DNA from: Struthio camelus
Taxonomy: Eukaryota > Chordata > Aves > Struthioniformes > Struthionidae
DNA length: 64,000 bases
Assembly (NCBI RefSeq): GCF_040807025.1
Contig: NC_090943.1
Span: forward strand, 126,975,400-127,039,399
Direction of reading: 5' to 3'
Every line of letters begins with the position of its first letter. The stretch's first letter is position 1. The translations under genes were made by a program, and so were the position numbers. Below are positions 27,512 to 37,567 of the stretch, piece by piece. Below the pieces are notes generated by a model that searched no databases, was not told the DNA's origin, and worked only from the letters and a program-made list of their open reading frames with translations.

Positions 27512-27920
27512 GTTTTTTGTTTTTGTTTTTGTTTTGTTTTTGTTTTTTTTTAAGGATTTCCTCCCTGCGGATGAGCGGCTCTTTCCACGCGCACTGCCAA
27601 GGTCCATCCTTCCCTCCCCGGCCGCGCACGGCACTGGGCGTGTAGCCGGGGCCCTATGTAACCCCCGCCGGCGCGGCGCGGCCCCGCCACAGCCGCTCCG
27701 CGCCGCCCGCGGGGAGCCCCGACGGCGCCCGCCGCCCCGGCCCGGCCCGCCGCCGCCGTCGAGCGCCCTCCGCGGGCGCGGGGCGCTGCCGACCTCCCCG
27801 GCGGCGCCCGAGGCATGTGTCCTCCGCTGGCGGCCGCCCAGCCGCCCGCGCCCGCCTCGCCGCGCTGAAGCCGCGCAGCCCCAGCGCCGCGGCGAGGAGC
27901 ACCGCGGCCGCGGCCGAGCA

Positions 27921-27932
27921 GAAAGTGAAAGT
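27921..27932 (+). promoter_or_regulatory. IL7: ISRE / IRF-binding element candidate
   Basis: GAAAGTGAAAGT fits the interferon-stimulated response pattern GAAANNGAAANN, and is the only AT-containing island within very GC-rich surroundings. It lies 265 bases upstream of the IL7 start codon, so it falls in the promoter or the 5' UTR depending on the transcription start. IRF-1/IRF-2 control of the mammalian IL7 promoter through such an element is established knowledge as I recall it; use in this species is inference. Confidence 0.6.
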
Positions 27933-28110
27933 ACCTCCCGCCGGCGGAAGCCCCATGGGAAAAGCAAAGCCCGGCAGAGCCAGATTCGGGTCTGACAGCA
28001 CCGCGCCCCCCTCCGACATGCGGCCGGCGGGCAGCCGCTGAGAACAGCCCGGCCCCACCGCCCGGCCCGGCCTCCGCGGCTCCTCTCGCCCCCCTTGCGC
28101 GGCGCTCCGC

Positions 28111-28206
28111 ATGCTCCAGGCACCATGGGCGAGACCGCGCCGCCACCATGACCGCGGAGCCGCCGGCGCAGCTCCCTGCGACCTCCCCCGCGGACCATGT
28201 TCCATG
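28111..28206 (+). promoter_or_regulatory. IL7: Cluster of upstream ATGs/uORFs before the IL7 start
   Basis: Three ATGs precede the IL7 start within 86 bases. The ATG at 28111 opens a frame that, after splicing, runs past the IL7 start and ends at TGA 31492-31494 in exon 2. The ATG at 28125 sits in a near-ideal context (caccATGg) and encodes eight codons ending at TGA 28149-28151. The ATG at 28148 (gccaccATGa) overlaps that stop and runs past the IL7 start to TAG 31445-31447. All three should reduce initiation at the IL7 ATG if transcription begins upstream of them. Confidence 0.6.
28197..28206 (+). CDS. IL7: IL7 coding exon 1 (ATGTTCCATG)
   Basis: The exon supplies Met-Phe-His plus the first base of codon 4, followed by a strong donor GTAAGG. 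Human IL7 exon 1 also ends after ten coding bases with the same Met-Phe-His start, as I recall. The 5' UTR extends left by an unknown distance into the CpG island. Confidence 0.88.
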
Positions 28207-31200
28207 GTAAGGAGCGCGCCGCACCGCGCCGCGCCGCACCGCGCTGCACCGCAGGCGGCGGCGGCAGCGCCGCGCAGGGCGCCCCGCTCCACCTGCGCCC
28301 GGGCTGGGCTGGGCTGGGCTTCGCCTCGCCTGGCCGCTCCGCGCCGCTCCGCGCCCCGCTCCGCGCTGCGTCCTCACCGGCTCCGCTCGCTCCGCGCTGC
28401 CTCGCCTCCGCTCCAGTAGTGGCGCGGCGCCTGCCGGTGCCCTTTTATCCCCGCTGCGACGACCAGGGAAATTCCCAGTTTTGCTTTTTTTTTCTCTGTC
28501 TCCCTAGAATGAAACTAAAAGCGCCCAGTTCCCATCCCGGCCGCTGCCGGGAAAGCGGGGCCGGGAGTGGCGGAGGGAGCGGGGCGGGGGAGCCGGCGGA
28601 GGCAGAGCTCTGCGCACCTGCCCAGCGCGGCCGCGGTCCGCCCCGCGGGCGCGCCCCGAGCAGGTGCCGCGCGGGGCGGGGGCGCCTCTCTCTCCCGGCC
28701 GCTGTCGGGGCCTTTCTGCTCGCCGCGGTGCCTGCAGGAGCGACCCCGCGGAACCCTAGCGCGCCTCTCCGCATCCGTGTGCGGAGTCACTGAGGGAGGC
28801 GGGGGAAAAAAACACCTTTAAAAAAAGGAGAAAATCCCCGTCGAGGCTTGCATGGGCTGGCAGCGGCGCCGGCGCGCCCGGGGGAGAAGGGCAGAGTGTG
28901 TCGCCCTCGGAGATGCGGGACCCTTGGAGGGGAGGGAGAGGAACCAATAGCCCCCGAGGCACGTTGCTGCAGCTGGAGCCGGCAGGGTCCGTCGGGGAAC
29001 TGCTTGCGCTCCTTCGCCGGCACAGGCGCGGGCACGTCGGGAGTGCCACTTCCAGGCTGCGTGCACAAAAGTCGCCTTTTTTTTTTTAAAAAAAAGGGGC
29101 TTTTTTAGATTTGGAAATACTGGAATGCCAACTGTTCCCGGCTTTTGTCAGAGGACTTGTAGGGGCTTTCCAGATATAGCTTAGGAGTTTGAGGGAGTTT
29201 TGCTGAAAGGACAGAAGTAATTCCCAGTAATACCAGTTTCCTTTCCTCAGAAGCGTGAGGCGTACGGAGCACGATCCGTTCTGCTTCTTTTGGAGCTGCT
29301 TAACTTTAAGAAAACTTCTTGCACTTCTCAGTAGTCCAAAGCTCTTGGCATTTTTTATGATATCAGTGTAATGGGTTCCAGAGGACTACTTTAGGTGCAT
29401 CTAAACAGGTTTCTTTGTAGTGATTCTGCCATGGGCGGAGGGACCTGCTGGCTGTGCAACATTTGCTCTGATTCTGCGGTTTATTTAAAAAAAAAAACCA
29501 CAATCTGTACATTACAGGCAAACTAAAGAAATAGAAGTGACTCGACTTTTTCCTGTGCAGTTTTCATTTGTTATCTCCACACGTGACTGGAGAAACTGAG
29601 TTTTAAAAGTGATGGAATCTGTTACATTGACTTAAATTTAGAAGATCGATATTTGTGTATTTGGAAGTATATTTTAGAGGCAACATATCCAATTTAAGGT
29701 GGAAACAAGTATTACAGTTCCTTTTTTGTACTGGAATCAAGAGGTATAGAGGTATACTGGAAGGAGTTGTTGAGTTCTTGCATTTTTCTGTAATTTTTTT
29801 TTTTTTTTAGCTTTAAATCGCAGTCCTACAAACTGAATTTTGGAATTCAGCCTGTACAGAGGAAAATTTTTATTCCTGTTTCTAGGACAGAGGTTTATAT
29901 GACAGTGTGTTCACCAATAATCTATAAGGAAAAAGGGATTTAGTAGTCAGGAAAAGTAGTATACATTCTTCTTTGCAGAGACAGCTTCCAGCAGGAGTCA
30001 CCTGGGATGGAGTGTGAGGGATAGAGTTTCAGTGGAAGCCAGACCTGTGCACAGCGTGGCTGTGGTTATCGCATCACAGAGGTTAGGTGGCTCAGTACAG
30101 ATCATGGACAAGTTCACAGTTTTCTTTTTTGAAGATACGCAACCAGAATGTGTTTTTTTAAGAGTGGATTTAGGGATAGGAATTGTACTTTAATCTCTAG
30201 TATTCTGCAGTTCAAGATTTCCCACTGAAGCTGGAATTCACCAGTAAGGCCCAAGAGCATCTCTGAGTGCTGAACTGGCTGCGCTCAGTGGATCAGCTCC
30301 CATCCTTGCTGGAGAGGAAGGAAAGTAGCAGTAGGATCAGGACATCCCTTCTGCCTTTTCTGCGAGCTGCGATGTCTCCCAGTTGTACTACATTGGGGCT
30401 ACTCTTCTTTTGGTTCGTTAGAGAAGAGAGAAAAGGGCAACTGTTAGGGTACACAGTACGCAAGAGAGTGGGATCAGTGTTTCTCGTGTTACTCCAGTAA
30501 TCTGCTTCTATCTTTGCTCATCCACCAACCTAAATTTCTCTCCCTATTTATTTCTGTTATCTTCTGTTTCAGTATCATCCTACTTCAGTCTCATAGCTGT
30601 AGGCCCATCTCCAATTATTAACTTTGTAATCCCTGTGTCATCCTGTACCCACAGCTTCCCAGTATCAGGCCAGTCACCTGCATCCTCCAGTTACCCTATC
30701 ATTTCCTTCAGGCTCTTGTGGTATCTTGGTCCTTTCTCTCTTTGCCCTTCCTAACAGAGCTCCTGGTTTCCTGGATGTCATCCAAGGACAGAAGAACAGG
30801 GGTCTGAGCAAAACAGGATGGTCCTGTGAGGGGAGATGCAAAGAGGGGAGCAGTAAGACTTGCTCCCAAAGATTGCAAAATACTTGCAAACAAGGTTATA
30901 TTGCTGCTTCATCTCAGGTTCACCCACTAGCTGGGATTTGAGCATTTGGGCAGCCTGAAAATGTGTTTCAACACACTTTGACATAAAGGCATGGTCATTG
31001 GCATTTGCAGAATTTAATGTAAGCAAAATTACGGTGGGATTCAGCTCCAGATTCAGGCACTTGAATTTATTCATCTACATATGTGCTAAGTGTTTACGGT
31101 CCTGTTATCATCGATGGAGATGCTAGTCAGTGCTTTCAGTAAAGCCTGGAGAGTAACCCAGCCCAGCCTGGGGACACCAAGCAGCTGGTCAATTTAGTAG

Positions 31201-34200
31201 CTGCAAGCTCTTTAACTGCATTGGTTAAATCACCCTTGAGCGTGATGGAGTTTAGACACCTAGTGCCCATATGGTATCAGTCTGGAGCGAAATCTTTCCC
31301 TTAAGGTACAAGTCATTTGGTAGAAGCGTACAAAGATCTCCTTTAAACTATTTTAACAGATTGCAGTGTATGTTTGTTAATACAACATACACTCTGTGGC
31401 ATTTAAAATGTACTTAACTGTTCTTGTTGTAATCCAGCCTTTTTTAGATCTATCTTTCGGGTTCTGCCACTGTTCCTTGTTCTGTCACCAGTGAATTCAT
31501 CTAGTTGTGCAATGGGAAATAGAACAACTGAAATCCGTGTGAAGTATGAGAATATACTAAGCCATGACATCGATGAGCTGGTGAGTGCTATAGTTCTTGG
31601 GCTTCCTAAAATGTTAATTATTTGTAATGAAAGCAAATAACTAAAAATACCCCTAATGTTAACTTATGATAAAAGTCAATTTTAAAATCACACGTTATAC
31701 TGAGTGGTGTCTTTATTTGAAGGTACAAAAATCCATTCTCTAATGTTGCTCTGAAATCTGTTTTTGTGTGTCACGTATTTGCACATATAAATAATATGAT
31801 ATAGGTATTTGTGCCTATGCAGCAAGTAGTTAGATACATGTACCATTTGGGCCTAAATTGTACAAAGTATGACATTAAGAAGTACTCACTTGGGAAGTAA
31901 GTTCACTTAAGTTACCCTGAGCGCTTGTGTATTTTTCCAGTCAAAAGAAGAAAGCGTTACAAAACCTATAATTTGCTCTGCTAATAGAGTCTTGATAAGT
32001 TTTATGTTGTCTGTTGAATGCAAGTGAACAGAGGCGCAGAATTCAAACCGCTAATTTTTAAACTGATTTCTACCTTTTATTCTAGACAGTGATCCTATTC
32101 AGCTGCCCATTTTAAAGACAAAAAACTAGAATTGAAATTTTAGATTAATATGGAGATTTCTGGATGCTGAAACACTGCCTTTTCTTAACCGTCTCATCAT
32201 AATCATTTAGAATTATAAAGGCATCTTTCTTAACACTAACCAATAAATTAATGCTTGCGTTAACTAGCATAAACCTCATCTATATAGCAGTAAAACAATT
32301 TCTCTGTGTTTTAGATATTAGTGTATTATTTAACCAAGAGTCAAGTTTTCTAGATGGCAGTGGAGGAAAACTTAATTGCAAATTGTCCTCTCCTCCATTA
32401 TGGCTTTGTCAGTGAGATAATTATAGCTTTACAAAAAACTATCATCATAATTTAACGATGGCTTCCCCAAATCTACCTTTTGATTCTTCATCAATAATTA
32501 TTAACAATTAAATTCATCTATCAAGAATACTTTCATGGGAGAATAATATGTTACGAGGTTGGATTACCAGAAGCATTTGTATGAAAATGAGATTTTTCTG
32601 ACAGTGTATCAGTAAACTAGAATTAACCATTCTGTTGCAGTCCTAAATCAAGATCTGCTTACATGAAATACAAGTGACATACGATGCTTTTCCAAAAATG
32701 AAGTCACTAGGAGTGACTGAGCTTTTGTATTTCTTCACGCTTATGATCCACCACTATCCTTCAGAGCTTTATGCCGGTGGTTTCCAGCCTGTCTCTGCCA
32801 ATATATACATCAGCCCTCTTGTGGAAATAAATATCTTTAGGGTCAGGAAGTGGTCATTTAATCTTCAAAAACGTTCTATTCACGTCTTGTTTGTTGAGAT
32901 TATGAAGAAAGAAAGGCTGCTTACCTAGGGGGAAAAATGACATTATCCTGAATACGACACAAAAGCAGGGAAAATAATCATGGCCACATTAAAACACATA
33001 AGTGATCCCTTTAGTTTATCATCTTATTTCTAACAAAGACAGGTGTTTCCTGGATAAAAAAATAAACCCTCCGTGTGGGTAGTTAGTGAATAGTCGACCT
33101 GTAAGGCAAAGGAATATGACAGGATTAACCAAACTTGCCTCTGGGAACTACGTCCTACAGTCTTCCTCTGGCAAAGAGCCATGAGGCAAATCATAGACCT
33201 TCTGGAGCCAGAAGGTCAGGGAAGCCTGGGGATGGTTCCCGTATATATCTCACATATGTGTGTGTATGTAGGTAAAGATATAGATATAGATATAGATATA
33301 GATAGATATAGATATATCACTGCTGGAGATGACGGTGCCTCCTGAGGCAACAGTGTAGCATGCTACACTCCATGCCCAGGGCGCGCTCAGGGATTTTGAT
33401 GGAGTAATGCAGTCTCCACTTCTTCCAGATTCAGTTTAAAAGTCTATATCTTTTGGTTGTAATAAATGTTATTTCTGATAGAGTTCTTTAGGAGACTATA
33501 TGAGAATTAAAACTATTAGCTCTTTAATTAAAAAAAAAAGCTTGAGAATTAATGTTTGTGAAAGGTAATAGTAATATATTATACTGAAGTTTTTATTTCC
33601 TAAAGTAGGCATACACAAGCAGCTACTGTGCAGTTCTCTTAGTTTTCCTATCTGTATTTTGTCCAGCCTAAGAGAAATTAATTTATCCTCTATGTAGAGT
33701 CAACGCATAGTCTTGTCACTAGTTTGCCAACAAATATTACTGATGGTGCTGTTTGGGTGATAGCACCTGTCCACGATAAACTTTCCTGCAGTCGCATAGC
33801 CATAGTCGTTAACTCTTAGTCCTTGATAATCAACCTGGTGTTTGGAGACAGTAATGAAGATGTATAGTCCCAGCCAATAAACTGCCTTCAGAAGTGGTTA
33901 CTGTATGTTATACTAAAGATGATCTGAGAAGAGCGTGAGAATGGGTAAACTGCTTAGTGGTTAGCAAGTGAAGCCACAGATACCTAAACTAAGTTTTAGG
34001 ATACTTTTTTAATCTTGCTGCAGCTAAAATTTCAATCTTTTGTGATACCCGCATAGATGTGTATTATCTTCCTTTTTTGTGTGTGTTGTTGGACATTTGA
34101 CTCCCTATACTCTTATTGATTCTGAAAACAATTTCTGTTTTTAAAGTTTCTATCCAGCTTGGGTGAGCTTCTAAAATATAGGCAAAGTTAAACAAAAACA

Positions 34201-37200
34201 TGAAGAAAAACCCTAAGAATGATATGAACTAATGTGTTCATATACATGCTTATGTGAGGAAAGCTAATATAATACTGACATGAGTTCTCTGGGGTTTCTT
34301 TAGCCCTTCTGATAGGAATAGCTTATGTGGATGTAGGCTGAAGAAGAAGGGGAAGGATTTTTATTGAGTTGGGTTCAGTTGTCATCTGGATGACAAACAT
34401 GAAAATAAGAAGGAAAAGCAGAGAATAAGCCACTGATAAAAGATTATGGTCAAGCAAAGGGAACAAGTACTGTGGCCTAGAATATCTAGAGATACATCTG
34501 CTAATGCATGTGCAAAGTGAATGCTAAAATCTCTTGAGATGCCTGGGGCATGTATTTATTGAGGAGAACAAACAGTCCACATAAGGTTTAAGCATTACTG
34601 TACTTCTTTTAAATGGTTAAAGACCAAGTAATTCAATTGAATGTGAAGGTTTAAAATAAATACCTTTACAAATTGTAGCTGGATTGGCCTTTTCTTTGCC
34701 TGCTTGCCAAGGAAAAGCTCAGAATCATATACTGACCTTGCTACAGCTGAGGAGATCCTAAAGAACAATTTACTGTTCAGGTCACCAGTTGTTAGTGAAA
34801 AATCAGGCTCACTTGATTAAAAGTACTTGATTAAATATATTTTATCTATTACAGGTAAATGTGTCTGCAGAGTATCGTGATAGGTGCTGCAAGAATAAAA
34901 AACATGAAAATGCCAAAGTGTTCTTCTGCAATGATACTCAGGTAAAATTTAATTTCCCAGAATTTAAGTTAGAGAATATGAGCCCAAATGTGTGTATGTG
35001 TGTGTGGGGTGGGGGTGTTGCACAGTCTAATCCCTTAATAACAGATTATGATAGTGATTAGTGTTGCATTGTAATAGTCAAATTATGTTGTTCAGGATGG
35101 TACTTTTTACTCTTTTCTGCATGTGGAATCACACATTCTGTTCAGTAAATTATGATTTTTTTCAACTGAAATATTAATTTATTTGAAATAGTAATTAATT
35201 CCATATCCAAGAAATCTTTTTTCTACTGTAAAGATTCTTTAATATTTTAATCCAAAAAGTACAGGAAACTTATCTTGTTCATTTTGCCAATGAAAATAAA
35301 TACAAAGTTTTCCCAGCATAAGTTTTCATTTTTCTACAGAAATTCATATTGGCTAAGCTTTTCACTTCAGGTTTCAAAACTTCAAAAGTAATAGTTTGAG
35401 GTAGATCTTAAGTGACAGAAGGCACAATTGTCAGCTGTAGCTCCAGATTTAATCATAACTTAACAAAAGGACTGACTCCAAAAATGATTCAGTGTTTTCC
35501 TAACTGTATCAGCTGATTTCGTAAAGGGTATGATTTCTGCCCAGTATCCTGGGCAGAAATAGGATACTATTATTACTACTACAAACTGGTACTTTGAATA
35601 TTTTAAAGAGATGGCAAGTAGGTCAGATTGATAAGATAATTTATTGGAAAAGACTGGCAAAATGACAGAAAAAAAACCCTAATGGTCACTGATAGAGCTT
35701 TCATTATAAAATAAACCAACAGTACATAGAATTAATGATGCACAGACTTTTCAGGACATATTTTTCGTTGCAGGAAATAGAATCACTACAGAGTATGGCG
35801 TGCAACATGCTTAAATTCTTTAATAAGCAAAAAATCAGCAAAGAGTTTAGATGGAAAGCCACAGTAGTCTCATGTAGGACATTACAGATTCTACAGTGCA
35901 AATGTGAAAGAAATAAAAAAGAAAAGGTAAGTGATAAGGACGATCTAGGATTATTGGAAGTACATGGCTTATTCCTTAGAGCTCTTCAGCATAGATGGAG
36001 TATCATATCTGCCTAAGGTACATCTGTCTTGCACAGGTTATATGCATGACAAATTTTGCTCTCTAGCGTTATCTCTTGCAATAGATACTAAGCCCAGTGC
36101 AAAGACTAATTAAGCCAATGATCTAGAAGTCTGTAGTCAAGAGGTGTGCTCTGGTTCAGAGCTGAAACACCTCAGTTAATTCTCCAGTAAAAAAGACCAC
36201 ACTTATGCAGATAACTAACTTCTGTACTGTATAAAGTCATAGTTGTTACTCTACGTTGGGGTTCTACCTTAAATTAATATTTAAAATGCTCTATATACTT
36301 AAGTTGGTTTGTTTCAAAAAATAATTAGTGGAAGTTTCTACTCTTGCTATAATCCCTTTGACTGATCCTTGATCTTTATTTTAATTAGAATTTCTCAAAC
36401 TCAGCAACAATACTTAGATATGAAAATATTTGAATTTTCAGTCACTGGCAGAGTCATTTCTTTGGTATGTCATGCAGCTCTAGTGCAGTGATCTACAGAC
36501 CACTATAGCAACGGAAAGTATTCTTTAAATACTTTGTAGTTCACAATTATGTATTGAACTCAAAAATATTGACCACCATTGAAAAGCCTCCTACAGGCAC
36601 CAAAGGATGTAATTCTTCATGGCTGGCTTTACATTGTTTGATTGAAGGTTTCATTTAATTTATTCTTTTTCTCCTTAAAATGACTTGGATGGCCTAGGAC
36701 CAGATCCTCAAAGTAATGTTGGTTTTATATTTTCCTTAGGCACCTGTAGTGGAATTTAACTTTTGCCTAAGTATAAAAGGCATTCCATTTAAGTCATGAA
36801 AGTCAAAGAGTGTCACCCTTGAAACTCCTGCCTATCCCTGTGGGTGCCTGGATTTACTTAAGGACCAATTACATTAAAGTCATTCAGTAAAAATCATAAA
36901 CAGCAGTCGGAACAGGGAGAAGAACCACGGTCTCCTGGTCTCTGGGAGAGTCCTGAATGCTCGGCCACAGTCTCATCTTCTAGACATGGTGCTATTTTGT
37001 TCCATAAATCTCAAGGTACCATACATATAACCATACATTGTTTAAAGATCACCGTACAATCTAATTGGCTTTATTTTTCCAGTTCTTCAGATAATTGAGG
37101 ATAATTTTTAAACCACTGATACAGGACGTACACATTCTCAGTTGCGCACACTGGTTGCAGAAGTCCTTATTTCCTGTGAGTTGAAGCTGCATTCTCCCAG

Positions 37201-37567
37201 TTTAGTGTGAAGGGACATCAGCAATGCTGATGTGAGAACTGATGCAGGTTACATATTGTTGCTGCAGATATTGTGAGTAGCCCAGCATTCTGGCTAAATT
37301 ATCAAGTAAGATACCTGCATTATTTATTGAGATGCAAGGTAGTTTGTTTCACAATATGTGTGTATAAAAAGAATAGACACTTTTCAATTAATAATATAAA
37401 CTACTCTTTTTCAGATTTGCACAGAGGTAAATACACATAATAAAGAAGACACAGAAACAAGTGAACACTCAAAAAAGAAATGTAACCAAGATTTTTGTGA
37501 ACTGAAAGAAAATGTATCTAGCCTGCGATCCTGCTGGAATAAATTTGAAAAAATAATTTCCAGGTGA
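28197..37567 (+). CDS. IL7: Interleukin-7 (complete coding sequence, five coding exons)
   Basis: Secreted four-helix cytokine that signals through the IL-7 receptor and common gamma chain to support lymphocyte development and survival. Coding exons are 28197-28206, 31438-31580, 34855-34941, 35774-35926 and 37415-37567. All junctions are GT-AG and join in frame to 181 residues; human IL-7 has 177. The start MFH with a 10-base first coding exon and the C-terminal motif CxLKxxxxxLxxCWNK (residues 159-174) match mammalian IL-7. Residues 1-25 are a hydrophobic signal peptide (LPLFLVLSPVNSS). N-glycosylation sequons are at Asn31, 53, 77 and 164. There are 12 cysteines against six in human IL-7. Human exon 5, about 18 residues, has no counterpart. 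The start has A at -3. The neighbouring minus-strand ZC2HC1A supports the assignment. Overall similarity to mammals is low, so identity rests on motif, exon phases and synteny together. Confidence 0.93.
28301..28320 (+). repeat. (GGGCT)4 quadruplex-capable repeat in IL7 intron 1
   Basis: Four GGG runs separated by two-base CT loops begin 95 bases after the exon 1 donor, on the transcribed-sense strand. This fits the canonical G-quadruplex pattern in DNA and nascent RNA. Confidence 0.8.
31000..31320. repeat. Possible ancient interspersed repeat in IL7 intron 1
   Basis: Phrases such as 'gtgggattcagctccagattcaggca' (in two parts) and 'ttagacacctagtgccca' resemble an old repeat common in bird and reptile DNA. 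I cannot name the family and the ends are uncertain. It ends only about 120 bases before IL7 exon 2. Confidence 0.3.
31438..31580 (+). CDS. IL7: IL7 coding exon 2
   Basis: 143 bases after acceptor AATCCAG and before donor GTGAGT. It encodes residues 4-51: the rest of the signal peptide, the mature N-terminus with Cys27 and the sequon at Asn31 (NRT), and helix A. It enters in phase 1 and leaves in phase 0. Confidence 0.92.
31581..34854 (+). other. IL7: IL7 intron 2
   Basis: GT-AG intron of 3.3 kb. It carries a (GATATA)n microsatellite at 33,277-33,317 and no recognisable coding or mobile-element sequence. Confidence 0.8.
33277..33317. repeat. (GATATA)n microsatellite
   Basis: About six copies of GATATA with one GATA interruption, in IL7 intron 2. 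Confidence 0.9.
34855..34941 (+). CDS. IL7: IL7 coding exon 3
   Basis: 87 bases, phase 0 at both ends, after acceptor TATTACAG and before donor GTAAAA. It encodes residues 52-80, with sequons at Asn53 (NVS) and Asn77 (NDT), the Cys62-Cys63 pair and Cys76. It corresponds to the human segment containing the NCLNN and HICDAN cysteines. Confidence 0.93.
34942..35773 (+). other. IL7: IL7 intron 3
   Basis: GT-AG intron of 832 bases. It contains a perfect 12-bp stem, 4-base-loop hairpin at 35,533-35,560. Confidence 0.85.
35533..35560 (+). repeat. 12-bp perfect hairpin in IL7 intron 3
   Basis: ATTTCTGCCCAG, loop TATC, then CTGGGCAGAAAT. It is a perfect palindromic stem 213 bases upstream of exon 4. 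An overlapping shorter inverted pair, AGTATCCT/AGGATACT, follows. The function is unknown. Confidence 0.85.
35774..35926 (+). CDS. IL7: IL7 coding exon 4
   Basis: 153 bases, phase 0 at both ends, after acceptor CGTTGCAG and before donor GTAAGT. It encodes residues 81-131, including Cys90, Cys114, Cys122 and Cys124. The LQILQC segment aligns with human TTILLNC, so Cys122 is the likely conserved cysteine and the others are additional. Confidence 0.93.
35927..37414 (+). other. IL7: IL7 intron 4
   Basis: GT-AG intron of 1.5 kb containing an old tRNA-like SINE on the minus strand (about 36,690-36,980). I find no exon equivalent to human IL7 exon 5. Confidence 0.8.
36690..36980 (-). mobile_element. 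Ancient tRNA-derived SINE-like repeat
   Basis: Read on the minus strand, about 36,974 down to 36,906 looks like a tRNA-derived head: an A-box-like TGGCCGAGCATTCAGG, and a B-box-like GGTTCTTCTCCC about 35 bases later. The body runs down to a 'gaggatctggtcc' segment near 36,697, a phrase I associate with old reptile and bird repeats. It is too diverged to be a working tRNA. The family name is not known to me. Confidence 0.5.
37415..37567 (+). CDS. IL7: IL7 coding exon 5 with stop codon
   Basis: Follows acceptor TTTTTCAG and ends at TGA 37565-37567. It encodes residues 132-181: a charged linker, then the C-terminal helix D with FCELK and CWNKFEKI, which aligns with human LCFLK and CWNKILM. The Asn164 sequon (NVS) lies in this helix. 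Cys133 and Cys154 are extra relative to mammals. Confidence 0.95.
   Translation: MCTEVNTHNKEDTETSEHSKKKCNQDFCELKENVSSLRSCWNKFEKIISR

Larger units (their letters stand above)
27290..29065. promoter_or_regulatory. IL7: CpG island promoter of IL7
   Basis: GC content and CpG density rise abruptly at about 27,290 and fall after about 29,060, in sharp contrast with the AT-rich flanks. The island covers the 5' UTR, exon 1 and the first 860 bases of intron 1. I see no convincing TATA box, so dispersed transcription starts are likely, and the exact start site cannot be read from the sequence. The island contains an ISRE-like site, a (GC)n/(TG)n run, several G-rich quadruplex-capable runs and several upstream ATGs. 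Long open frames on both strands here arise because GC-rich codons rarely make stops; I do not regard them as genes. Confidence 0.85.
28207..31437 (+). other. IL7: IL7 intron 1
   Basis: GT-AG intron of 3.2 kb. Its first 860 bases remain in the CpG island and include a (GGGCT)4 tract. The rest is AT-richer. The last 400 bases (about 31,000-31,320) may be an old amniote interspersed repeat. No coding sequence is evident. Confidence 0.8.

Noticed and set aside
27152..28249. 365-codon open frame on the minus strand across the IL7 CpG island, with several other long frames on both strands between 27.5 and 28.8 kb
   Set aside because: The frames are dominated by Arg, Gly, Ala and Pro from GC-rich codons, overlap in multiple frames, and read into poly-Lys/Asn and homopolymer tracts. 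They are composition artefacts of a CpG island.
36906..36974. Possible functional tRNA gene on the minus strand
   Set aside because: Only the A- and B-box-like segments fit; the acceptor stem does not pair and the B box is degraded. It fits a SINE head better.
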